From CAIZQW01 sp964459675 (GTDB taxonomy: Bacteria > Verrucomicrobiota > Kiritimatiellia > RFP12 > UBA1067): 14,894 nt of DNA. The notes beneath the pieces were generated by a model. It was not told the origin of the DNA and did no database searches. It saw only the letters and a program-made list of their open reading frames with translations. The stretch is taken from positions 1 to 14,894 of the forward strand of contig CAYWNP010000063.1 in assembly GCA_964459675.1 (NCBI GenBank), read 5' to 3'. Positions 1 through 6,272 of this stretch are shown here, piece after piece. The translations under genes were made by a program, and so were the position numbers. Each line of letters starts with the position of its first letter. Position 1 is the first letter of the stretch.

Positions 1-153
1 AACAGTGTTATTGAGCCTACCTCACGGGGAGCCCACTCCCCGATTCAAAACGTTTAAGGTTAGAGGATTTAGCTACTGCCGTCAAGATTCGTCATGCGCA
101 AATTATTGTCAATCAAGGTCTGTCCCCAAATCCAGAATTATATATCTCTCTGC

Positions 154-235
154 AGTAGGCTTTATGCGAAAAGTTGAAGTAGTCTTTATGTGGATTCTTT
201 TTAATACCCCCGCTGAACCAATCATAAAGCCTACT
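154..235. repeat. Triple 13-nt motif, two direct and one inverted copy
   Basis: AGTAGGCTTTATG occurs at 154-166. A one-mismatch direct copy (AGTAGTCTTTATG) follows at 178-190, 24 bases later. A perfect inverted copy (CATAAAGCCTACT) lies at 223-235. The outer pair could form a 13-bp stem around a 56-base loop. The arrangement resembles either an operator cluster or the terminal repeats of a small non-autonomous element. No function can be assigned from sequence alone. Confidence 0.5.
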
Positions 236-241
236 TCGGTT

Positions 242-268
242 ACGGGAGCAGGATGCTCCCTCTACTTT
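242..268. repeat. 27-nt direct repeat with hairpin, copy 1
   Basis: This is identical over 27 bases to 765-791. Its core is a perfect 7-bp stem with a 3-base loop (GGGAGCA GGA TGCTCCC, 244-260), followed by TCTACTTT. It looks like a REP-type dispersed intergenic palindrome. Confidence 0.85.
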
Positions 269-536
269 GATCACGTCTACCGAGCTGCATTGCTCGCCGC
301 CCAAAGAAAGGGCGGCGCGAAGAGGCCGCACAGTGGAAAGACGCATGAGCGGGCGCGTGACAGGCGTGGACGCGAGACATCGCAGGCGAGGAATGCGGGG
401 AGTCGTCTATGGGCGGGGGGTGCCTGTATTCGGGCCCCGCCCAGAGTCGGCTCATCCGCGTCCGCAGCCCGATGGCTCCGCAGGACACGCCCGAACGCGG
501 AGCGAAGGCGTCTCGACACAAGAGGCCGACCCGGTA

Positions 537-705
537 CTCGGGTGATCCGGCAGGGGTATCCAAGCATCCGCCGTTCGGAAACGGAGGCGGATTTGCGGAT
601 GCGCGGCTGGGCGCTGGATATTCATCCGCCCCAGCCGCGACTCAGACGCAAACTCCGACCCGTATTCCGACCGGCGATAGATGCGTACCAGCCGGATCAC
701 CCAAG
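537..705. repeat. Long imperfect inverted repeat (palindromic element)
   Basis: The two halves read as imperfect reverse complements of each other. The outer arms share a perfect 12-mer (GGGTGATCCGGC at 540-551; GCCGGATCACCC at 691-702). The inner arms are CGCGGCTGGGCG at 602-613 and its complement at 627-639 with one extra C. Sequence between them also aligns on the reverse strand with scattered changes, for example around 575-600 against 645-670. As RNA or single-stranded DNA it would fold into one long interrupted hairpin of about 75-bp arms centred near 620. It may be a non-autonomous palindromic element or two head-to-head copies of a dispersed repeat. Confidence 0.65.
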
Positions 706-764
706 AGAAGGAAAGCCGCCTAAAGGCGGAACTCCGAACAACAGCGTCTCGGGGATCGGCTGGC

Positions 765-791
765 ACGGGAGCAGGATGCTCCCTCTACTTT
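765..791. repeat. 27-nt direct repeat with hairpin, copy 2, abutting a stop codon
   Basis: This is the second identical copy of the repeat at 242-268, with its hairpin at 767-783. It overlaps by two bases the stop codon (complement of 790-792) of the siroheme reductase. Read on the minus strand, the hairpin therefore starts immediately after the gene, followed by no U-run. It could stabilise or end the operon transcript, or simply be a repeat that inserted at the 3' end. Confidence 0.85.
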
Positions 792-2334
792 AGCTGATGC
801 GCGCCCAAGATTTCAACAGGTCAACAACCTTGGGGACCAAGGCTTCTATTGTGGAGAGGTCGCCTGTGGGCACAGAGAGATGGGGCTGCCCATTGGAGAC
901 ACCTGCGTCGCAGAAAAGTTGAGCATGCGGACGGATCTCGCCTTCGACCTTCTGATTGATGCAGCCAATCCCCAAGCGCGCCATGGGATGTCCGGAGCAG
1001 GCATTTGGACAGCCAGAGATACGCACCTCGTCGGCAACGATCTGCAGGAGCTTCAGCTTCTCCAGCGTGTTTGCAGGGAGGTCACGATCCAGCACCTCAG
1101 CAATCGCATCCGCGACGGCTGAAGAGTCCACCATGCCGATCTTGCAGACCGTTGCACCCACACAGGTCAACAGATGCCCCTTGTAGGAGTTAAAAAGGAG
1201 ATCAAGCCCGGCAAGTTCATGTTTCAACACATCATAAATCTGCGGCAAACAGGAGCGATGCACAACTGGGATCAGAAGATCCTGGGTCGTCAACAGATTC
1301 ATCTGCTCTGAGCCGCATTGGAGCGCCAGATCAGCCAGAACGCGAAGCTCCACTGCCTTAAGATTCCCATACGGCACAAATAACCGGACCGAAACCTGCT
1401 CATCACCGAATCGTGTCGGCAATACGGCAATGGCCTTCCAGGTCTCATACGCTGCTGAATCCTTTGCATCATTTGAAAAAGAAAAATTCTTTGATGCAGG
1501 GACATGTGATATCGAAGCAGGAAGTGTCAGAGGCGGGAGACGCTTCTGCACCTCTGCATAGTATTCTGAAAAGAGCTTTTTGAAATCCTCTTGCCCGAGG
1601 CGTTTCAAAAGAAAACGAATGCGCGCCTGGTTGCGGTTTGTGCGATCCCCATGATCGTGAAAAAGTTCCATGCAGGCCACAGCCACGCGAATAACCTCGG
1701 TAACAGGAAGAAAATCAAATAGCGTGATCCCGATGGCACTGTCGCGTCCCATACCGCCCCCGGCATAGACCGTAAACCCGTCTTGGCCATCGCGTCGCGC
1801 GGCCAGGAATCCGAGATCCTGCACAGCTGCTGAGAGCCGATCCTGTTCTGACGCAAAGACGCCGATCTTCAATTTTCGCGGCAGCTGGAAAGCCTTTTCA
1901 CAGGCCTCTAAGGTCTGGTTCAGGAGCAGGGCACAGGGATAAACATCAAAGAGCCCCTCTTCTGCTATTCCACTGCGCGCACTGGCCAAAATGTTGCGAT
2001 AGGTGTTTCCACCTCCACCCTTGAAGGGCAGCCCTAACAGATCACACGCTTCGACAAGCCGCGCAGCCTTTTCCGCTGGCACGTCATGGAGTTGAATATC
2101 CTGGCGCGAGGTGAGATGGACCGTACCCCCCTCTTGTTCCAGAAGATCCGCAATGCCCTTCAAGGCAGTACAGGCGATCACACCCCCCGTCACCCGTATT
2201 CGTAACATAAATAGTCCATTTCGTTGTTCGTAGATACCAAAGGGAGCCGCGATCGGTTTCAGCTTCTCCGAGGTTAAAGCCCCCTGCTGATAAGCCTCAA
2301 ACGCCTCTTTCAACTCTTTATACTCTTGCTTCAT
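790..2334 (-). CDS. Siroheme/4Fe-4S assimilatory sulfite (or nitrite) reductase, NirA/Sir type
   Basis: This protein of 514 aa is the last gene of the sulfate operon and should catalyse the six-electron reduction of sulfite to sulfide in the cytoplasm. It shows the duplicated siroheme-reductase architecture: ferredoxin-like half domains near residues 25-100 and 300-370, each followed by a catalytic half domain. The cluster and siroheme ligands are visible as C391-x5-C397 (TCVGATVCKIG) and C442-x3-C446 (SGCPNACSGH). Basic residues expected at the anion site are present at R45/R47 (MLRIR), R77 (TSRQDIQLH) and K154/K156 (RKLKIG). The length fits the ferredoxin- or monomer-type family; no CysJ flavoprotein is nearby, so the electron donor is probably ferredoxin or lies elsewhere. 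A GAGG lies 8 bases before the ATG. Nitrite reductase is the alternative; the neighbours cysH, cysD and cysN favour sulfite. Confidence 0.9.
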   Translation of the reverse strand: MKQEYKELKEAFEAYQQGALTSEKLKPIAAPFGIYEQRNGLFMLRIRVTGGVIACTALKGIADLLEQEGGTVHLTSRQDIQLHDVPAEKAARLVEACDLLGLPFKGGGGNTYRNILASARSGIAEEGLFDVYPCALLLNQTLEACEKAFQLPRKLKIGVFASEQDRLSAAVQDLGFLAARRDGQDGFTVYAGGGMGRDSAIGITLFDFLPVTEVIRVAVACMELFHDHGDRTNRNQARIRFLLKRLGQEDFKKLFSEYYAEVQKRLPPLTLPASISHVPASKNFSFSNDAKDSAAYETWKAIAVLPTRFGDEQVSVRLFVPYGNLKAVELRVLADLALQCGSEQMNLLTTQDLLIPVVHRSCLPQIYDVLKHELAGLDLLFNSYKGHLLTCVGATVCKIGMVDSSAVADAIAEVLDRDLPANTLEKLKLLQIVADEVRISGCPNACSGHPMARLGIGCINQKVEGEIRPHAQLFCDAGVSNGQPHLSVPTGDLSTIEALVPKVVDLLKSWARIS

Positions 2335-2365
2335 CTTCTCTACCTCAACTCAAACTTGATTAGTA

Positions 2366-2471
2366 TTAACCACAAAGAACGCAAAGATCTCAAAGATCAA
2401 TTTCTAAAAAACTATTTTGCACTCCGATGTACATCTCTTTTCTCTGGGTTCTCTGCGTTCTCTGTGGTTAA
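2366..2471. repeat. Imperfect inverted repeat of the 'TTAACCACARAGAACGCARAG' type
   Basis: The left arm begins TTAACCACAAAGAACGCAAA at 2366. The right arm ends at 2471, and its reverse complement begins TTAACCACAGAGAACGCAGA, so about 20 of the first 22 positions match. It lies between the siroheme reductase and cysN. A related purine-rich sequence lies between cysD and cysH (5271-5295). I recall near-identical sequences scattered through many environmental genomes, but that is memory and not a search. Its position inside an operon suggests a transcribed hairpin that could tune downstream expression. Confidence 0.7.
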
Positions 2472-2478
2472 AACTCTC

Positions 2479-2505
2479 AATCCTATAAATCCTGTTCATC
2501 CTGTC
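2479..2505. repeat. Three 9-nt tandem units (AATCCTGTT-like)
   Basis: The units are AATCCTATA, AATCCTGTT and CATCCTGTC, in register. On the minus strand this reads GACAGGATG, AACAGGATT, TATAGGATT. It follows directly after the inverted repeat at 2366-2471, in the 195-base spacer between cysN and the siroheme reductase. No coding role is seen. Confidence 0.65.
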
Positions 2506-2529
2506 AAAAAAACCTTTGTCAATCTGTGT

Positions 2530-4392
2530 TCAAATACAGTAATCCGGTATCACATGCTGATCCACCAGAAGGTTCAGCACGGCCTTCACATTCGCCTCCT
2601 GAGAGGCCAGAGGATCCACCTTGATGGCCGATGGTACCCCGGGTCCCTCGGTATCGCCAAGCGAGATAAGCAGCAACTCATTGGGCTCATTCAATGCACG
2701 CAGACGCTCCATTGCAGTGCGATCCACCTGTGGCATTGCCGTGATGAATAATAGTCCCGCATCTGTTAAAATGCGAGCCAATTCACCCAGCCGATGAATT
2801 TGCGCATCGTGTTCTGAGCGCGCATCCACCACATCAGACGCCAGACCGCTCAGAAGACTGGAAAATCCCAAGAAGTAGCTGCTCAAGTTTAGCTTGAAGA
2901 GTTGCAGTTCCAATGCCTTTCCGAAGGTGTTCACAGCCTCCACATTGCTTCCAGTGATGACAACCGTCTTGCCAACATGCCGATTACGGACTAAGCGGTC
3001 CTTGACGGAGACCAACCCCGTCTCCCAGAAGAACTCGCGACGCTCGACATGTTCACGGAGCAAGGTCGCAGCGTCCGAAACCACACGGGGGGAGGCGGAA
3101 TCCACAAAGACGGACTCCGTGATCATGGCCGCACCGGCCGTGGCATTGCTGAGCTCATCCACAAAGACGAGACTGCCTGTCACATGGTTTGTCTCGTAGC
3201 CGTCCACGTACAAGGGCTTCGTGGTCTCAACAACAATACGCCCGATTCCATTGAGCGGCAAGGCGTCAACGGGATTTTGCTCCATGGTGTTGACGTCAAT
3301 CGCATAGAGCAGCGCTTCGATGCGTGCCTTTACAAAACGTCCCGCATGACGAACCAGATAGTGCGCTCCAGCCTTCAAGGGTGTCTCATTCATCCAGATC
3401 ACAATCGCCTCGAAGCGATCCTTGATCTTGGGCTGATTATTGTCGTGAACAATCATGTCGCCACTGCTAATGTCCACTTCATCCGCAAGTTCGAGTGTCA
3501 CAGCCGCGCCAGCACCGGCCTCTTGCAGGTCGCCATCGGCTGTCACAATCCGTTTCACAGTCGAGATTTTGTGCGAGGGTAGGACACGTATCTTGTCATT
3601 CGCCTTAATAATCCCTGAGGCGACGGTCCCTGCGAAGCCTCTAAAGTTCAGATGCGGACGTATCACGGTCTGCACCGGGAAGCGGAAGTCGCGCTGGTTG
3701 AGATCCTGCGAGATATCAACAGTCTCCAACATTTCCAACAAACTCGGACCCGTATACCAAGGGGTCAACTCCGGAGATTTCACCGTGACATTTGTTCCTT
3801 TCAACGCGGAAACCGGAACAAACCGCACATCCGGAATCTTTAACTTTGTGACAAAGTCGCTGAATGTTTGACGGATGGTTAAAAAGGTCTCCTCGTTGTA
3901 TCCTCCGATATCCATTTTATTCACGGCCACCAGCAGATGCTTGATCCCGAGAAGCGAGGCGATGAAGGCATGGCGCCGTGTCTGCGTCACCACGCCATAT
4001 CGCGCATCAATCAGAATGATCGCCAAGTTGGCTGTCGAGGCGCCTGTCGCCATGTTGCGCGTGTATTGCTCATGTCCAGGGGTATCCGCAATGATGAACT
4101 TCCGTTGGGGCGTGGAGAAATAGCGATACGCCACATCAATGGTAATCCCCTGCTCACGTTCGGCCTTCAAGCCATCGAGCAGAAGTGCATAATCAATCTC
4201 CCCTGCCCCGGTGGTGCCATTCTTTTCACTGGCATCCGCCAACGAACTCAACTGGTCTTCATAGATCAATTTGCTGTCATACAGCAACCGTCCGATGAGT
4301 GTGGACTTCCCATCGTCCACCGAACCGCAGGTGATGAACCTCAGCAGTGTTTTGTTTTCATGCTCATCCAAATACTGTGCAATCGTACTCAT
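2530..4392 (-). CDS. cysN: Sulfate adenylyltransferase GTPase subunit CysN with degenerate C-terminal APS-kinase-like domain
   Basis: This large subunit of ATP sulfurylase couples GTP hydrolysis to synthesis of APS from ATP and sulfate by CysD. From the start chosen here the protein has 620 aa. That start (MSTIAQYL) has AGGAG 7 bases upstream; the open frame runs 16 codons further up but has no better signal. The GTPase motifs are intact: GSVDDGKST (23-31), DTPGHEQY (103-110), NKMD (158-161) and SALKG (195-199). EF-Tu-like beta-barrel domains follow to about 435. E. coli CysN ends near 475 aa; here about 145 further residues (475-620) align with an APS kinase (CysC) fold. The P-loop GxxGxGKST is replaced by TGSNVEAVNTF (480-490), and the LDGDN motif by LGFSSLL (508-514). 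It retains the family-like RLGELARILTDAGLLFITA stretch (534-552). It is therefore a CysNC fusion whose kinase part is probably inactive. Confidence 0.93.
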   Translation of the reverse strand: MSTIAQYLDEHENKTLLRFITCGSVDDGKSTLIGRLLYDSKLIYEDQLSSLADASEKNGTTGAGEIDYALLLDGLKAEREQGITIDVAYRYFSTPQRKFIIADTPGHEQYTRNMATGASTANLAIILIDARYGVVTQTRRHAFIASLLGIKHLLVAVNKMDIGGYNEETFLTIRQTFSDFVTKLKIPDVRFVPVSALKGTNVTVKSPELTPWYTGPSLLEMLETVDISQDLNQRDFRFPVQTVIRPHLNFRGFAGTVASGIIKANDKIRVLPSHKISTVKRIVTADGDLQEAGAGAAVTLELADEVDISSGDMIVHDNNQPKIKDRFEAIVIWMNETPLKAGAHYLVRHAGRFVKARIEALLYAIDVNTMEQNPVDALPLNGIGRIVVETTKPLYVDGYETNHVTGSLVFVDELSNATAGAAMITESVFVDSASPRVVSDAATLLREHVERREFFWETGLVSVKDRLVRNRHVGKTVVITGSNVEAVNTFGKALELQLFKLNLSSYFLGFSSLLSGLASDVVDARSEHDAQIHRLGELARILTDAGLLFITAMPQVDRTAMERLRALNEPNELLLISLGDTEGPGVPSAIKVDPLASQEANVKAVLNLLVDQHVIPDYCI

Positions 4393-4421
4393 AATTTCGC
4401 TCCTAAAAATGGTTAATACAT

Positions 4422-4449
4422 CAATAAGGCAATCACGCAATAAGGCAAT
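4422..4449. repeat. 12-nt direct repeat in the cysD-cysN spacer
   Basis: CAATAAGGCAAT occurs at 4422-4433 and again at 4438-4449, one and a half helical turns apart (16 bases start to start). The pair fills most of the 59-base spacer between the cysD stop and the cysN start. It may be a slippage product or a regulatory site; nothing more can be said. Confidence 0.7.
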
Positions 4450-4451
4450 TC

Positions 4452-5204
4452 TCAGAAATATCCTTCGCGTTTTTTCTGCTCCATGGAGGAGTCGCCATCG
4501 TGGTCAATCACGCGTGTGGATCGTTCNNNNNNNNNNNNNNNNNNNNNNNNNNNNNNNNNNNNNNNNNNNNNNNNNNNNNNNNNNNNNNNNNNNNNNNNNN
4601 NNNNNNNNNNNNNNNNNNNNNNNNNNTCGGTCTCGGTCCAATTGGAAAGCGGGAAGACGCGGACACTCTCTTCTGGATTAACCCGTGCATTGTAGATATT
4701 CCAGAGTTCAGGCCGCTGATTTTTAGGATCCCATTGCTGATGTTTATCGCGGAACGAGAAGACGCGCTCCTTGGCTCTCGACTTCTCCTCATCGCGGCGG
4801 GCGCCACCAAAGGCGAGATCATACTTTCCTTTTTTTAACGCCTGCAGCAACGCTTGTGTCTTCATGAGATCCGTATATTTGCGACTCCCATAATCAAAGG
4901 GGTTGACCCCGTCGGCCTTACCTTGTTCATTGGAATGGACCAGGAGTTCAAGCCCCTGCTCCGCGCAGAAACGGTCGCGGAAGGCGATCATCTCGCGGAA
5001 CTTCCAGGTCGAGTCGATATGCAGGAGTTTGAAGGGGAGACGCCCCGGATAGAAAGCCTTCTGTGCCAGCCTGACCAGCACAGAGGAGTCCTTGCCGATG
5101 GAATAGAGTAAAATCGGATTCTGAGCCTGGCTGACCGCATCACGGAAGATGTGAATACTTTCAGCTTCCAGTTGTTTCAATTGACTTCGTGACTGTTCAT
5201 TCAT
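4452..5204 (-). CDS. cysD: Sulfate adenylyltransferase catalytic subunit CysD (interrupted by assembly gap)
   Basis: CysD is the catalytic subunit that adenylates sulfate to APS, working as a complex with CysN encoded next door. The start is MNEQSRSQLK at 5204, with AAGGAG 7 bases upstream. The open frame continues to 5303, but that part only translates a repeat. The N-type pyrophosphatase loop is visible as YSIGKDSSV (34-42), followed by AFGGARRDEEKSRAKER (131-147) and FPLSNWTE (184-191). After the gap, the usual C-terminus ends in QKKREGYF. The 100-N run at 4527-4626 sits where roughly 85-90 residues are expected from E. coli CysD (302 aa). The visible total of 250 codons, including the Ns, is therefore too short because of the assembly and not because of a deletion. 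Confidence 0.93.
   Translation of the reverse strand: MNEQSRSQLKQLEAESIHIFRDAVSQAQNPILLYSIGKDSSVLVRLAQKAFYPGRLPFKLLHIDSTWKFREMIAFRDRFCAEQGLELLVHSNEQGKADGVNPFDYGSRKYTDLMKTQALLQALKKGKYDLAFGGARRDEEKSRAKERVFSFRDKHQQWDPKNQRPELWNIYNARVNPEESVRVFPLSNWTETXXXXXXXXXXXXXXXXXXXXXXXXXXXXXXXXXXERSTRVIDHDGDSSMEQKKREGYF
4527..4626. other. Assembly gap (100 N) inside cysD
   Basis: There are exactly 100 unknown bases, a conventional placeholder. Comparison with full-length CysD suggests about 260 missing bases. Confidence 0.95.
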
Positions 5205-5270
5205 AAAAGATCTCCTTGTTAATAACTTCAATTTTGGGCATCCGAAAAATGCAAAAAATACGAAAAAACT

Positions 5271-5295
5271 CCTCTGTGCTCTCTGTGCCTCTGTG
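5271..5295. repeat. Short CCTCTGTG-type tandem repeat
   Basis: CCTCTGTG, CTCTCTGTG and CCTCTGTG follow each other in the 99-base spacer between cysH and cysD. The minus strand reads CACAGAGG CACAGAGAG CACAGAGG. It resembles the arms of the inverted repeat at 2366-2471. Because the frame stays open through it, it extends cysD artificially upstream. Confidence 0.65.
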
Positions 5296-5303
5296 AGAAA
5301 CAA

Positions 5304-6020
5304 CTAACTCCTTCGTTCATTCCCGCGATGCTCATGTAAGCCGCACTCCTTCTGTTCGGGCTCCTCCCACCACCACCGTCCTGCACGCAAACTCTCCGTC
5401 TTCTTAATCGCCCGCGTACAGCAGGCGCAACCGATACTGGGATAGCCTTGATCATGCAGCGGATGATAGGGAATCTTACGCGCTGCGATGACGCCCCACA
5501 CCTGCTCTTCGCTCCACTCGATCAACGGATTGACTTTAACCAAGCCATTTAAAAGATCCTGTTCAACAACCTGTACTCCTAGACGCGTGACAGACTGTTC
5601 ACGGCGGAGACCGCAGATCCATGCTTTATAGGGTGACAACGCGCGTTTGAGTGGCTCGAGCTTCCGAACATGGCAGCACGCCTTGCGGTTTTCGATACTG
5701 TGGTAAAAGCCATTGACTCCTTTTTCCGACACGAGCTGTTCGACGAGATGATGGTCGGGAAAGAAGACATTGATTTTCACACCGTAGCGTTTCTCTGTCT
5801 CTTCAATCAGAGCATAGGTTTCGGGGAAGAGACGTCCGGTATCTAACGTCACCAGCTGAATGGGCCATTTGTTCCGGGCGATCATCTCCGTGATGACCTG
5901 ATCTTCAGCAGCTAGGGAGGTTGCAAAGACTAACCCCTCGCCAAAAGTCTCCCATGCCCTGCGAAGAACTTTCTCCGAGTCTTGCCCGTTTAATTCAGCC
6001 TGTAAAGTGTCTATATTCAT
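5304..6020 (-). CDS. cysH: APS reductase-type CysH (assimilatory phosphoadenylyl/adenylyl-sulfate reductase)
   Basis: This protein of 238 aa is the first gene of the operon. It reduces activated sulfate to sulfite with thioredoxin. An N-terminal adenine-nucleotide-binding fold shows FATSLAAEDQVI (32-43) and LDTGRLFPETY (59-69). The catalytic cysteine lies in the C-terminal ECGLH motif (225-229), preceded by the family's GRWWW stretch. Two cysteine pairs, C115-C116 and C198-x2-C201 (GCACC), are the 4Fe-4S ligands typical of enzymes using APS and missing in E. coli-type PAPS reductases. Together with the degenerate kinase domain on CysN, this argues for direct APS reduction. An AAGGAG lies about 9-10 bases before the ATG. 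The downstream spacer to cysD is 99 bases and carries a repeat. Confidence 0.94.
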   Translation of the reverse strand: MNIDTLQAELNGQDSEKVLRRAWETFGEGLVFATSLAAEDQVITEMIARNKWPIQLVTLDTGRLFPETYALIEETEKRYGVKINVFFPDHHLVEQLVSEKGVNGFYHSIENRKACCHVRKLEPLKRALSPYKAWICGLRREQSVTRLGVQVVEQDLLNGLVKVNPLIEWSEEQVWGVIAARKIPYHPLHDQGYPSIGCACCTRAIKKTESLRAGRWWWEEPEQKECGLHEHRGNERRS

Positions 6021-6069
6021 GCGTCTCTGCTCCTTCTCAAAAGGTCCCTTTGTGGCCTCTGATGAGAAG

Positions 6070-6098
6070 AAAGTAGCAAAGATACTCTACTAAGTCAA
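6070..6098 (-). promoter_or_regulatory. Candidate sigma70 promoter of the cysH operon
   Basis: On the minus strand TTGACT (6098-6093) is followed after 17 bases by TACTTT (6075-6070), about 50 bases before the cysH ATG. The -35 box and spacing are good and the -10 box is weak. The surrounding stretch 6080-6135 is AT-rich. Confidence 0.45.
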
Positions 6099-6180
6099 TA
6101 GCATTTGTTTACTTTTATTTAAAAATAACAAACACCTTGCCAGAATGTATGAGTTTTGGCACACTATCCCCTCTTTCTGC

Positions 6181-6270
6181 GCCAGAGTGGTGAAATGGCA
6201 GACACACCGGACTTAAAATCCGGAGAGGGGTTATTCCCTCGTATGGGTTCGAGTCCCATCTCTGGCACCA
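6181..6270 (+). tRNA. tRNA-Leu (anticodon UAA), CCA encoded
   Basis: The acceptor stem GCCAGAG pairs with CTCTGGC, followed by ACCA. The anticodon stem CCGGA/TCCGG holds the loop CTTAAAA, giving anticodon UAA for leucine codons UUA/UUG. A long variable arm (GAGGGGTTATTCCCTC) marks it as class II, and the T loop is GGTTCGAGTCC. It reads towards the stop of the GH110-like gene, which ends 3 bases beyond the CCA on the other strand. No obvious terminator lies between them. Confidence 0.97.
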
Positions 6271-6272
6271 CC

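Larger units (their letters stand above)
1..789. other. Gene-free, repeat- and hairpin-rich region
   Basis: I see no convincing gene here. The open frames are repeat translations with no recognisable domain. Positions 1-240 are relatively AT-rich; a 7-bp GC stem with a 4-base loop sits at 25-42 (CGGGGAG/CTCCCCG). Positions 270-790 are GC-rich and full of short perfect stems: 296-316 (7 bp around AAAGAAA), 411-442 (8 bp, GGGCGGGG/CCCCGCCC), 571-584, 602-639 (12 bp with one bulged base) and 716-729 (CCGCC TAAA GGCGG). The larger repeats are listed separately. The region lies downstream of the minus-strand sulfate operon, so part of it may be transcribed as a 3' trailer. A structured RNA is possible but unproven. 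Confidence 0.6.

Noticed and set aside
108..130. Sequence TCAAGGTCTGTCCCC reminiscent of transposase-associated ends
   Set aside because: The resemblance is from memory only and no transposase or paired terminus is present in the window.
5..793. Open frame of 262 codons on the plus strand across the left region
   Set aside because: It runs through palindromic repeats, has Arg/Pro-rich low-complexity translation and no domain or ribosome binding site; several other frames are equally open because of the GC-rich repeats.
5205..5303. N-terminal extension of cysD to an upstream ATG
   Set aside because: The extra residues translate a CACAGAGG-type repeat; the ATG at 5204 has a good AAGGAG at the right distance and gives the normal CysD start.
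6137..6167. Possible promoter TTGCCA / CACTAT before tRNA-Leu
   Set aside because: The 19-base spacer and poor -10 box make it too weak to list.
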